In this document: positions 47,101-59,500 of the stretch, one piece after another
Layout: the number at the start of each line of letters is the position of its first letter
Position numbering within the stretch: position 1 is the stretch's first letter
From: Sarcocystis neurona
Lineage: Eukaryota; Apicomplexa; Conoidasida; Eucoccidiorida; Sarcocystidae
Direction: 5' to 3'
Length of the DNA: 64,000 bases
Assembly: GCA_000727475.1 (NCBI GenBank)
Contig: KL647330.1
Span: forward strand, 118,760 to 182,759
The notes under the pieces: model-generated
Seen by the model: the letters and a program-made list of their open reading frames with translations, nothing else
The model's database searches: none
Told to the model about the DNA's origin: nothing
Program-made: the position numbers and the translations under genes

Positions 47101-48595
47101 GAGCAGCAGCACGTGAGAGCTGTGAATGTATACATATATACACATAGAGAGAGAGACAGAGGGAGAAAGGGAAAGACAGAGCTTGCACACAATGTGCGTG
47201 CAAGTGCATGTGCACGTCTACGGAGATATTAGTTATATATGACCGTACATACACTGTAGTCTGCTTGAAGATTCACTCAAACATTTTACATGAGTATCTA
47301 TATATATGTGTATTCTGATTTGGGTTCGCTTGCATCCACACGAAGCCTTTTGTAACTCTTTCTCTATCTACATATATATATATAGGTCTGCATCCATGTG
47401 TTCTTGTCGACGTTTGTGATGAGCTCACGTAAGCAGGGCATACACACACACCTCTACTTAGACGACACCTGTATACGAGGCTTACTCTGCAAGCCTTGAG
47501 GGAGCCGCCATTACTTCCACGTACACGTGTGTGTGTGTGTTTGTGTCCGTGCTTCAAACCAGCTTCCACTACTCTGCAGTATGTACCTCTGCAGGTACAC
47601 TTGTGTATGTATATCTTTACAAGCGTCCACGCAGGCTGCCACAATCTTCTGTACAGAGGGACGCACATACATGTGTATATATGTGTACAAATTTTCACGC
47701 AGGCTCTCCCCTTACATACACATATGTATATATGTAAACATTCTTGTAAGCATGCACGTCTTTGTACACGCCTCGTGCAAATTCGTACTCAACTGTGTAC
47801 ATTCACGTGTAACGTACACGTGTGTATGTCACCCCTCCCTTCATGCAGGTTTTCTGTATGTCCTCTACTTTCGCCCCGACATGTGCGTCCGAATGTACGT
47901 AGAAGACAGAGGCTAAGAAGAGGAATTGCCTACATGAAGAAGCTAGGAGGGGTCAGCCTGGAGTCCTGCTGTTGTCTAGCGACTGCAAAGACGCGTACAC
48001 AGGAGTACGCGGCCTCCGACAAAATGACGTTGCTAGAAGCAGGCCCTGTCATACAGCGAGGGCTACGGATTTATCTCTCTCTCACACACATACACACACA
48101 CACGAAAGCGCAGCTCCGTGGTAAGGTATACCTTATCTATGAATGCACTTATTTCTACGCTCGTGTGCACAAATATTGAAGCGACGCTGGCAGGCGCTCG
48201 GCGAAAGTGATGAGAACTGCGAGCTGCCACGTCACGTAAACGGCATTTTCAGTTGCGTGATTGGCTTGCACGCACATAACTGGGTGTAGCACATGTCTAC
48301 TTCTATGTATGTGTATATATTATATATATGCATATATCCGTGCGCACACCTATTCGGATGCCCGAATAATTGTACAGATATCCCCTCCTTATTCAAGGTT
48401 GATACAGGTGCGTACACACGCATGCATTAGAGAGAGCTCTCTACAACTGGGTGTGGTACAAGAGCCACCCCCTCTTATCGTGTCACGTCTGTTTCGCTGG
48501 CTACGTCCTCTGCGCGCGCCAGTGGAAGCAGGTGTGTGTGTACGCATAAGCGTGTTGCCCGTTGTCGCTGTCTTCTGCCAGAGGCATGAATTAGG
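44131..48595. other. No gene recognised; microsatellites
   Basis: The first 350 bases are purine-rich and likely the transporter 3' flank. A GGTGTACGTACACC copy lies at about 44988-45001. TATA and GTGT repeats lie around 45420-45470, 45890-45960, 47000-47070 and 47640-47740. Two protein-like scraps (about 46285-46370 and 46770-46839) end in stops but have no recognisable family or upstream exon. Confidence 0.4.
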
Positions 48596-48598
48596 ATG

Positions 48599-48638
48599 AA
48601 GGGAGGAGGGAGTCCACATGTGGACTCCCTCCCCCCTT
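48599..48638. repeat. 40 bp near-perfect palindrome
   Basis: The centre is CCACATGTGG, between bases 48618 and 48619. The arms pair perfectly for 14 bp (48605-48632), then one mismatch, then five more pairs, with no spacer. Flanked by ordinary sequence. Confidence 0.9.
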
Positions 48639-48639
48639 A

Positions 48640-50030
48640 CGCACCTTTTTCTGAGAGACTGTACAGCATACAGCAGTGCATGTATATTGCTGTCAGTGCG
48701 CAGATACACACGAGCATACTCGCTTGCACACAGAGAAAGATCATTATTGGGCCCGCCCTATATGTAGGAATTCGAATACGAGTACGGACGGTAAGGGAGT
48801 AACACGGCACGCATGTCCCGCCGGTCGTGTGCAGGAAGTGGGCACTGCATGCTCACACGTGTGGGCATACCGTGGAATCTTTACAGGCACGTGAAGGTCG
48901 CTGCTGCCCTGTAGCTGCAACAAGACTGTGAAGCTTCCTTCCGCTACCAAAGCTGCAGCGCTGCTGTGCAACTACCAGGTCAAAGGTACACAAGCACGCG
49001 TTGTACCCTGACATCTACAGAGCTGCAGCGCTGTTGCGTGATTCTCATGCCACACACGTGTACGTACAACTATTTAGATTCAGATGTACAAGTACGTGTG
49101 TGCAGCTGTGTTGCGACAGGCGGTGAAGAAAGTGGAAGAGACATAGAGGTACTTCTACGGCTGAGTCTACGTACCCGAATCAAAGCGGGTCACAGAAACT
49201 TACACGGCTTCTGCTCAGGAGGCCACAGGGTCGCATCTCTGCATGTATGACTAACTGCTTACATGCTTACGCACACGAAGCCGTACGCGTCTACGGCCAA
49301 CATATACATGTGTACATGTATGTTATATATATATATATATTTATATCTGTCGGTACCGCAAAAATGTAGGTTGAATGTGGACAAATCTACACATTTACGC
49401 GTCATCTGGCACAGTGAACTCTCTCAGTGCGAAAATTTGAGCGGCTGGTCTCGAGACTCCACAACGCCGTAGAGAGACAGTAGGTGGGGGCAAGGCCGCG
49501 CAGTTGCCTGAAAAAAGCATTTGGAGAGAAGTTCCTATTGCAGGTGTCTCACGGCGCACCACGAGTGAAAATTTTTAATCGAAATCAGAAGGTGCAATGG
49601 ACGACGTAGTCGTGGACGTCGTATTCGCCGACGACGTAGTCGCGGACGAAGTAGTCGTGGATGTCGTAGTCGTGGACACCACGGCGGGACACAGGCGAAA
49701 CACTTGAGAGAAATAGGTCTGTCCTTTCTAAGTATACAGGAACGTGTGGATTTTTATTTACCGAGCAGGGGACATAACTTTTCTATACAGATACATAATG
49801 AAATGCTACGGATGTGCATGCACAAGTCTCAAAGCGTGCGTGTACAATATAGACATACGTGTGCACTTGCGCCTCTATTGAACTGAAAACTCCCGGCAAT
49901 ATTGCAGACCCACCACGTCTGCACAGGGCACTCCTAGCTCTGTGTGTGCGTGTGTGTGTGTGAGAGAGATAGAGGAGGATCCCTACTAGATGCCGCCTCG
50001 CGTGTGATTGCCTATAGATCTATACATCTT
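48640..50030. other. No gene recognised
   Basis: Contains a degenerate duplication of a GCTGCAGCGCTG(C/T)TG block at about 48951 and 49022, a TATA run near 49325-49342, and the 15 bp minisatellite listed separately. (GT)n lies near 49940-49960. Confidence 0.4.
49597..49707 (+). repeat. 15 bp minisatellite (five units) inside a 36-codon ATG frame
   Basis: 49600-49674 holds five units related to GACGACGTAGTCGTG, in phase with a frame that starts at ATG 49597 and ends at TGA 49707. The product would be an acidic Asp/Val repeat with a short His/Arg tail. It is too short and compositionally odd to call a gene; the phase match and the absence of indels are the only support. Confidence 0.5.
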
Positions 50031-50039
50031 CGGGCTTCC

Positions 50040-51560
50040 ACAAGCAGCAGCAGTACGTTAGCAGCTGAGGTGGGTCTCAGCGAGGGAAACCGCTACCGTG
50101 GTCTACTGCTGCGCATAGCAGCACACACGGGTACAGAGCTGCCGAATGTCAGCCGTAGGCAGCAGCACCAGTGGCAGCGGCGCTTCTCCACGACACGAGG
50201 GACGCCACGAACAGCGGCAGCAGCTGCTGCAGGGTGGCAGCACTTCACTGGCAAAAGAAGAGAAAGGGAGAGCAGCAGCGGTAGGTCCTTAAGAGGGCAG
50301 CAAACAGTCAGCAACAACTGCAGCCGAACAGCACCAGCCGGAGTAAGCAATGTCACGCCGTAGTCCCACCAACAGGGGAGAGAAGCAGCTTCGACACCAG
50401 GGCTGGGCTGAAGCGGCAGCATGCGACCGCCACACTGGTGCAGCAGCCACAGCAGCGGCGGCAGCGGTGACAGCAGCAGCGACAACAGCGGCAGCAGCAG
50501 CGGTATCGTGTCACCAGTAGCGCGTGATCGTAAGCGAGCGCATGCATATGCGTGCTGGTCAAGGGAGATGTGTGCACACGACTAAGTCACCGGAAACCAC
50601 TGAATTTCTTTTATCGTCTCCTTCCCTCGTCCGTTTCGAATTTTCCGGTTGTTTGTCACCGTTATAGCTGCCTGGTGACAGCTTTGTCTGGCAACCTCAT
50701 GCGCACCTGCCGCCCCTGCTCCTCCACCCGCCCGCCTCGGCCGCCTTCCTCCCCAACACATTCAACGTCGTCACTCGTTTCAAGTGTCTTATCACACTTC
50801 CACCAGCGGTCACACAGGCCTCTTCTCCCCTTTCTCTTCGCAGTACACCATTCCATCCATCTGTGCTGAGTATTTTCTTCTCACGTGCACTTCCCGCGGG
50901 TGCCTGCGGTCGGGACGCCGCGTTGAAACACGTATTTCTATAGTTTTTCTTCCTCCGGGGACTCGCTCGAACGAGGGTCGCCGTTGCCGAACACTTTCTC
51001 CTTCCTAGATTTCGCCGATCACTTTGCCTTCTCTTCCGCGCGTGGGGCAGCAGCACGTCTGAAGTGCCCATTTTTACGCGTTCCCACGTTTCCACTGCAG
51101 CTAGCTGCGGCAGTAACGGGCTTCACTGCCTACCCCTGTGGCGCTGCTACACCTCTCTACTGCTGCAGACACGCCAGCAAAATGTTTTCCACCAGGTGAG
51201 CACACCAGAAGCACCAGCAACGCGCACACGCAACAACAGCAGCAGCATCAGCGGCAACAACAGGCAGCTCGAACAGTAGACTTAGGAGGAGTCGTAGCCG
51301 GTAAGAAAGCAGAGGCAGCAGCATCTCATAGAGCAGGGGCAGCACCGCAGCAGCCGTAGCCACGCTCATCAAGGGCAACGGCAACAGCAGCCGCACGAGG
51401 ATGACGCGGAGCAGCAGCAGCAGCACCTGCTTGTTTCGCATACACGGAGAAGCAACCAGAGCAGCAGCTCCGGGCCGCGCGGACAGCAGCAGCTGCCCCT
51501 CGAGCGGTGGGCGAAGGAGCGGTACCACCAGCAGCACCAGCAGGGGCAGAAGACCAGGAG
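50040..51560 (+). other. CAG-rich DNA flanking a pyrimidine-rich stretch; no assignable gene
   Basis: CAG tracts occupy about 50040-50510 and 51170-51545. Between them the + strand is CT-rich (about 50600-51130), resembling an intron or leader. Every frame is broken repeatedly. This may be a spliced + strand gene, but no exon can be identified with confidence. Confidence 0.35.
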
Positions 51561-51659
51561 CTTGCGTAACTTTTCCACATGTGTGCCTGGCGCAAACAAG
51601 AGAAACAGTTCTCCTTCTTCGCCGCTCCAGAGAGACCTCGGGGGAGTCTTCTTGCGGAA

Positions 51660-51875
51660 ATGAGGGCAAATTCGAACGCTCTTCTTTTTCTTGTTCTCTG
51701 CGTGTGCTACCCAGCTGCTCCTGTGACGCGCGTGCTTCTTTTAAGAAAATCTTTCGAAAGTTGCTCCCTCCTGAAGACTTCCGACGTCTCTCGGATCCTT
51801 TACACGCTGTCAACCTGGATGTCTGTGTCTCACAAACTTACACGCATTTCACTGTCCCCGTGTGTCTCCGTGTGA
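51660..51875 (+). CDS. Candidate short protein with signal-peptide-like N terminus (weak)
   Basis: From ATG at 51660, 71 residues. The start MRANSNALLFLVLCVCYPAA has the shape of a secretory signal (short polar head, hydrophobic core). Another frame over the same bases reads SFKKIFRKLLPPEDFRRLSD and looks more like a folded or amphipathic exon, so at most one is real. The alternative would need splicing at both ends (possible acceptor TTTTAAG near 51745). Neither resembles a family I know. Confidence 0.2.
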   Translation: MRANSNALLFLVLCVCYPAAPVTRVLLLRKSFESCSLLKTSDVSRILYTLSTWMSVSHKLTRISLSPCVSV

Positions 51876-53445
51876 ACCTTCTCTACCTCCCTGTCTCCGT
51901 GTACACGAGTCTGCAGTCCGCTTTATCCTGCCGCCGCGCCCTTTAAACGCCCCGCTGTCGCTCTTCGACGTGTCCCTATCTATTCTCTTCTTCTCTGCAT
52001 GCATTCGAAGACGGCAAAAGAGTTTCTCTGCGTGCGTCCGGTGTTCGTGGGAGTTCACCAGAGGTCATCACCCTGCGTGATTTTCCTTCGATGGACACAT
52101 GCTCATGCGCTGGCTTCCCTTCTCCGCGCGCGACTTCTCCTCCTCCGTAGTATACGCCTGTCGCCCCCTCCTACGCCCCTCTCTGTAGCTGCGGGAGACG
52201 CAGAGAAGTGCAGAAGCCCCTGCAAATGCGTTACCGGATTAGTAGACACAGGAGCGGGAGAGGGGCTCCCACTATAGAGACGTCGGCGTATCGTATGTGT
52301 ATATATCCATACACACACATATACGCAGAGAGAGAAGACATGCACACACCGGGAGCTCGACGTTGAGGACACGTATACGTGTATATATGTAGACACACGT
52401 GTTTGTGTTAAAAGGAGACCCCGTGTGCGGGTTGATGTGTTTAGGCCTCCATGTGTAGACGCGTGAGAATATATATGTGGCCCCACCCGTGGGTCACACA
52501 CACACACACACACACAAACGGGTGTCTCTCTGTCTTTCTACATACACAGATGTATATAGGTCGCGTAGTAGTAGATGAATACGCATGTGCTGTAGCATGC
52601 AGACGAGGTTCACAAGTCTGCAGACACTTTCTATCGGCGTATAAATGTGTCTCGTACGCATGCATATTATTGTTACATGTAAAGAGAGAGAGAGAGCAGC
52701 AAATACGTACACGTATGTCTCCACACGTGTGCGGGTACAGGTGTGGGCATGTCTCTCTCTATGTATGTTTATATGGCTGTATGAATCCACACATATATTT
52801 ATGTGGGTATATATATTTCAGTGAAGAAACGAATATGCACGTAGAAAGGAAGATGAGGTATTGACTTGTAGAAGAGAGAGCTGCCCATATATGTGTGTAT
52901 GTATGGACGCATACCTGTATACAAGTTCACATATATATATATACATGTAAAGGTGCCGCGTATAGCTCCTTCACGTGTTGAACTCATGCGAGTGGAAGAA
53001 GGGGAAGAATTCTGCTGCTAAAAGATTCCCCTCCCCATATACGCAAGCTGTTCTTGAAGGACACATTTGTACGTCAGTACCGCGACGAACTTTCCTCGGG
53101 GCTTCCCCTATACATGTATATAGGCGCATGCTTACACATGTATATATGTACGTGTGTAAAGGAACGTTACAGAGATATGTAACGTGTCTATATACACATA
53201 TCTGTACGTCCCTGTATACGTGTCTCACCTATATTATTTGCGTACATGTATCTCTGTTTGTGTCTGCATGCACTTTTATATACTCATATATATATATATA
53301 TCCATACGTTAGTGTGTGTGTGTGTGTGTGTGTGTCTGCATGCGTGTGTCTCTCTGTCCCCAAGAAGAGCCAGAGAAAGAGAGAAGGGGAAAGTGACTTT
53401 TAGACATTGGCGTACACCAACACGTACATATATATATGTATGTGT
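51876..53445. other. No gene recognised; microsatellites up to the gap
   Basis: (CA)n at about 52497-52516, (GT)n at about 53313-53333 and several TATA runs. Nothing coding supported. Confidence 0.45.
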
Positions 53446-53888
53446 NNNNNNNNNNNNNNNNNNNNNNNNNNNNNNNNNNNNNNNNNNNNNNNNNNNNNNN
53501 NNNNNNNNNNNNNNNNNNNNNNNNNNNNNNNNNNNNNNNNNNNNNNNNNNNNNNNNNNNNNNNNNNNNNNNNNNNNNNNNNNNNNNNNNNNNNNNNNNNN
53601 NNNNNNNNNNNNNNNNNNNNNNNNNNNNNNNNNNNNNNNNNNNNNNNNNNNNNNNNNNNNNNNNNNNNNNNNNNNNNNNNNNNNNNNNNNNNNNNNNNNN
53701 NNNNNNNNNNNNNNNNNNNNNNNNNNNNNNNNNNNNNNNNNNNNNNNNNNNNNNNNNNNNNNNNNNNNNNNNNNNNNNNNNNNNNNNNNNNNNNNNNNNN
53801 NNNNNNNNNNNNNNNNNNNNNNNNNNNNNNNNNNNNNNNNNNNNNNNNNNNNNNNNNNNNNNNNNNNNNNNNNNNNNNNNNNNNNNNN
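53446..53888. other. Assembly gap (443 N)
   Basis: A run of 443 N. The left flank is TATATATATGTATGTGT and the right flank is about 42 bases of pure (AT)n, so the unresolved sequence is probably TA-rich microsatellite. Apparent long frames crossing the gap are meaningless. Confidence 0.98.
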
Positions 53889-53934
<46 letters not shown>

Positions 53935-56050
53935 ATGTGTGTGTGTGCATGCAAAGGGCTGCTCCTGGGGCTGCATGTGAGAAGAAATTTTTTCTCGGCC
54001 GCTTGTCCTCCTGGAAGTCGTTTTGTGGTGCTTCGTCTGTGCGTCAGGTGTACAGACACCGCGTAGAGAAGAGCCAAGAAGATATTAATGTCGCAGCCTT
54101 CCACCGCGTACACGTCTGTGCTCCTCTCTACGTGGAACTTCTCTCCACTCGGGGAAACTGCAGCAGGAGTTCCACTCCTACATGCCATTCTCTTCCTCTG
54201 CATGTGTACAGCGTTCATATACATATATATATGTATATGTGTATGAACTGTATTTATATTTATATAGATAGCTCCGTGGGAGAAGAGGTGGCTAGATACG
54301 ATCAGGGAAACTACAACAGAAGTACTCACCGTACACTACGTTCGCCCCATGCCTACTACATTCACATACATATATATATATATATACATGTGTATATGTA
54401 TATATATGCGTATGTATAAAGAGAGATAGTCAGGTATACACACTCTATATATATGTGTATGTAGGGTGGATTGGTTTCCTCCTGATTTCTGCCATGGTAG
54501 TAACGGAGAGTCGACACTGCTGTAGACGAGAGAAGTTTCTTCTGTCCTTATATGACAGCACACACCCCCCATCCACACATCCATACATATATAGAGAGAG
54601 AGAAAATCACACACACATATATCTATCCATGTATATATAGTGAAGAAGACAGTTCACCATTTTGCTGTTGTCTGCACAGAGAAGAAGACGAAGAAGGACT
54701 TGGAAGTCGACTTCTTCTTTTTTAAGCAAACATGTGGATCGACACATCTCTCTTATCCTTCTTGCCCCGTGCTGACGTGGCTGCTCTCCCCCGCACACGG
54801 CCCTTCGACCGAATTTATCTTCCGGTGGCCAGTATTCCAGTCGCCTCACCTCTCTCTATATAATAGTGCATACAGAGAGACATTCACTTATCTACGTGTA
54901 TGCATGTTTCAACCTCTCTATATACCTATATTTATCTATATCTACATATGTGTGTGTTGTCCATACAGAGGCAGTCAGTCATGTACTTTCTTCCTGTGTA
55001 AATGTTTCCACCTATCCAAATATATACACATATATATGTATGTATGTATAGGCCTTATGCATAGAGGGACATTCGTCCGTCTACGTGTGTGGTGATTTCC
55101 ACCTTTCTATATATACGTATATAGAATAGTATAAACAGATAGACAGTCATACATCTACGTGTGTGTATATGTGTGTGTAGGTATATATAGATAGGACTCT
55201 CTTCTTCCTTCCTTACATACGTGTGTCTGTGTATGTTATATATATGTATGGTCGTCTCCAGCAGTCTACGTCCATACATAGAATATATATACGTATATGT
55301 ATAAATATATGTATACGTATATGCGTGTGAAGAGCTGGAATTCACTCTCTTTCCCGTACATATATATATGTATACTCGTATATTTGTATATGTATGGACA
55401 ACCTTGTGTGCGCATAGATATGTAAGTCTGGCTGCCTCTGTGTCACTATATCTATCTATATCTATCCACGTCTGTCTATATCCATCCGCATCTATCCAAA
55501 TCCATCTCTCTCTCTATCTGTCTATATCTCTCTATCTATATCTATCTCTACCTACGTGTATGTCTCCATCTATTTCTCTCTCTCTCTGTATCTATATCTC
55601 TCCGTCTATATCTATCTATCTGTCTATATACGTATGTATATACGTGTGTACACATGTACGTATGTACATGCATGTGACTCTTTGAATTCAAATATAGTTC
55701 ACTCTGGCTCTTTTTTCACGTAGTACGTCATATCTATATGAATCTATGCACATGCATATATATGTGTCTACATATATTAATTACTGACTCTCTCAACTTG
55801 TATACACACGCAGCTAATACATAGACATCTATGTGTGGCTTGATATATGCATATATATACGTATCGTACGTATATGTACTCAGGCAGTCTCTCTTTCTCC
55901 CACACATACACATATATATATCTATACTGGTGGTGGTATACACACACGTGCATGTGTGGAGATGGGGTGGTGGTGGCTTCGTTTGTGACGTCTTCATGGA
56001 TTTCGCCGGTTTCTTCTGCGCTGGGGAACGGCGTCTCTTTTCTGCTGACC
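53889..56050. repeat. TA-rich microsatellite zone upstream of the proteasome gene
   Basis: (AT)n at 53889-53932, then TATATG/TATCTA repeats at about 54215-54265, 54370-54420, 54900-55060, 55260-55390, 55440-55660 and 55840-55935. Non-repetitive islands at about 53960-54200 and 54640-54860 are open on both strands but unassigned. The first exon of the proteasome gene could lie here or just downstream. Confidence 0.5.
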
Positions 56051-56089
56051 GTTGCAACATGTTCTCGCAACTCTTCTCATTTGTATGTT

Positions 56090-56567
56090 ATTATCTCCTT
56101 GGGCCCTTCCTCGTCATCACTTCCTGTTCTCCTCTCTTCTCTTCCATCCTTCTTCTCCCTTTTTGCCTCTTCTTCCTCCTCCGCCCCTTCGCCGTCGCAT
56201 CCTCCTCTTCCTCACCCTCCTCGCACGTTCCGTTCCGACCCCGCGGTACATCCTGCCTCGCCCCGTCCTACACTAACGCCCCCGGGTTGTTTATTCCCTG
56301 TCTCCCTTCCCTGCTGTCCCCCTCTCTCCCTTCCCTTCTGTCTCTATGTCTCTCTTCCCTGCTGTCTCCCTGTCTCCCCTCCCTGCTGTCTCCCTGTCTC
56401 CCTTCCCTTCCCTCTCCCCGTCTCTCTTCCCCTCCCTCTTCCTGTCTCCCTTCCCTCTTCCTGTCTCCCTTCCCTCTTCCTGTATCCCTTTCCTCTCCCT
56501 GTCTCCGTTTCCTTCTGCCTCATTTCTTAACTTTCTGTGTGCTCTCCTGTTGGGGACGCGGCTGCAG
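56090..56567 (+). other. Pyrimidine-rich tract ending in a splice acceptor
   Basis: About 480 bases of nearly pure C/T, with CCCTGTCTCCCTTCC-type units from 56300, leading to GGCTGCAG at 56567. It is the probable 3' end of intron 1 of the proteasome gene. Confidence 0.65.
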
Positions 56568-59500
56568 AAGTGAATACGACCGAGGGGTGAACACGTTCTC
56601 TCCCGAAGGCCGCCTTTTCCAAGTGGAGTACGCGCTCGGGGCGATAAAACTCGGAAGCACCGCGGTCGGCCTGCAGACGAAGGACGGGGTTATCTTGGCG
56701 AGCGAGCGGCGGGTGACTTCGTGTCTTCTTGACCCGCTCTCTATCGAAAAAATTGTTGAAATTGACCAGCACATAGCCTGTGCCATGAGCGGCCTCATCG
56801 CTGACGCCAGGTAAAGAGACAGAAGGTCTCCCTTCTACAGGAGCGCCTGGACCTCTAGACAAGTACACTCATACAGGTCTACATATATATATATATATAT
56901 GTGTGTATGTGTAGATAATTGGGGAAAAGGAACTGCAAGCAAGCAGCAAGTTTCCTTCGCTTCCCCTCCCGCCCTCTCGCATGCTGCTGCTTTCTTCTTC
57001 TTGAAAAAGAGGCAACCAGGTGCCCACACCCCCAAGCAGAAGAATTTCGAAGGAGGCTCTCATCTGCGTGTGGGTGGCGTCCCCCGCGCCCACACACGCA
57101 CGCACAGCAGGGAGGGACACAAAAGAGAGACAGCAGAAGAGACGAGACGGGGAGAGGAGACGGAGACGGGAGAAGAGACGAGACGAGGAGAAGAGACGGA
57201 GACGAGGAAAACGAGGATAGAGAGACAGGCGGTTCAGCGGGGCCGTCCCGGGGACACATCTTCCACTGCTGTCCCCCCTTCCCGCTATCAAAAATATCCA
57301 CGCACACACGTGTACCCGCTATACGTGTAATACATACACACATATATCTGGACGTGTATCAATATATATGTATATTGAATATATATTAGGTATTTACATA
57401 TGTGTATACTATATATGTATAACCATCCATATTCAATATACGCATGTATGTATTTATAGATCTATTCTAGGCGTATATTAGATATGTACGTGCACAGATA
57501 CATACGCGTATTGGAAATACGCTATATATATATTATATGTATGTATATTCTATATGTACATCTCTGTGTGTCTCTCTCTATATATATATTAGGTATACAC
57601 GTTTATATACAAATGTAGACGCCTAATAGTATAAAGTGGAGCAGCTTTTTTTCTGGTAGGTGTCTTCTTCTTCTTCTTGATGTGTAGGCGAAACAGGGCC
57701 AACATATTCGAAGCGTCTATACACACACACGTGTGTGTGTCTGTGTCTGTATGTGGAGACGTCTTTTCTGAATAGGGAAGAGACCTGTGAATGAGGCACC
57801 CCGTAGTACTAGGAAGAGCAATGCAAGCCCTGCTGCTGCATGCCTTCGTATAAATATATTGAGGATGCGTCGGAATAAGGGGGGGGGGACGCACGTCGAC
57901 CACCCTCTTCTTCTCTAGACACGCACATATATGAACGTAGAGAGAGGCACCCCAAGTTGAACGACCGGAGCTCCTCTACACATGTCATTATCTATCTACA
58001 ATATCGGCTTATATAGGGGTATGCCTCTCCTCTATATACGTCTGTACATGTATTCATAATATATACACATATATACATATGCCTGCATATATATGTCTAT
58101 ATGTAGGTATCTGGTCCCATGTGTGCCCCTGTGTATGTGCGTATGTTCTATAATCCTCTCTATATACATACGTACATATATATATATGTAGGGTTATGCA
58201 TCCCCTCTATACATCTGTATATGTATTCATAATATACATATATATGTATGTATGTATGCATATGTAGGTGTCTGCACCGATGTATGCACGTGTGCACGTA
58301 GGTATAACATATACGCCTATGCATATATATATGTGTATGTTTATGTAGCTGCGTATACGTATATGGATTTGTAGAGCGGACGAGCTATGAAGGTGTTGCA
58401 TGCGCCTTGAGTGAAAGTTCCGGTGCAGGTGAAACGTGTGAACTTCAAGAGAAGCAGCAGAACTTTTGTCTCTGTGTATTTGTGCTGTTTGTATATCTAT
58501 ATAGTGACGTCTACGTACGTGCGTCTATACACATGCATACACTAGTAGGTATAGAGCAATGCATGCATACTCTTCTCCCTTCGTATACCTGCACGTAGCT
58601 GCTTGTATGTAACACTGCTCTGTCTGTGTCTCGTCTCTCTTCTTCCTCCAAGGTGACGTCCTAGTTCCGTATACACACATACACTCGGAGAAGTCCCGTG
58701 TCTTGCCTCCCGGGGGAATATGCCGGGGACATTTTCTTTACAAAAGAGGGACAGGAGTGTTGAGTGCTGCTTCTCCTGCATGTCCCCCTGCAGGACGCTG
58801 ATCGACCACGCCCGTGTGGAGTGCGCGAATCACCAGTTCACCTACAACGAGCCAATGTCTGTGCACAGCTGCATTGACACCATCGCAGACTTGGCCCTAG
58901 ATTTCTCCGGTAACCTCAAGCAAAAGAAGAAGTAGTCGTCTCTCTCTACATCGCTTCACATGTGTGTTTTTGTAGGTGTGTATATATGTTTGTGTGAAAG
59001 ATAGGTGAAGAGGAGTCCATAGTGAATTCGAAGCGTGATCAGAGAAAGCGTGCACAGACGCCTGTTCGGTAAACATATGTACGTCTCTATCTCTTCCGTA
59101 GTATGTATATGTGTGTATATGTGGATGTATATATGTATCCGTGCCTTTCACTCTCTCTGTATATATATATATATAGACGTATACGTGCTTTTTTTTGCTC
59201 CCTTTTTGTCTCTCTAATTCTCTCTCTATACATATGTGTATGCACGCTTCTCATTTCTTTTTTTTGTCCCCCTCAACATATACATATATATGTACGTGCG
59301 CTTCAGTCTGTGTGTGTGTGTGTCTCTCGTTGTGTAGAGGTTTGAGTCCATAGATGTGAAGGAGGTGCGTCACTCGCACCAATAGAAATGCGTAGATATG
59401 TATGTATGTATGCATGTGTATATACTTGTGTATATCTATTTATATATATTCAGATTTGTTTCTGAGAATTCCTCTGCGAACTTTTCTGTTTCTCTCTGCT

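Noticed and set aside
53246..54419. Open frames of 200-330 codons spanning 53446-53888
   Set aside because: They exist only because N is read as any residue.
56059..56082. ATG followed by TTC and a GTATGT donor as the first exon of proteasome alpha-5
   Set aside because: It begins Met-Phe as expected, but the 24-base exon leaves the wrong phase for the acceptor at 56567 and would create an immediate stop.
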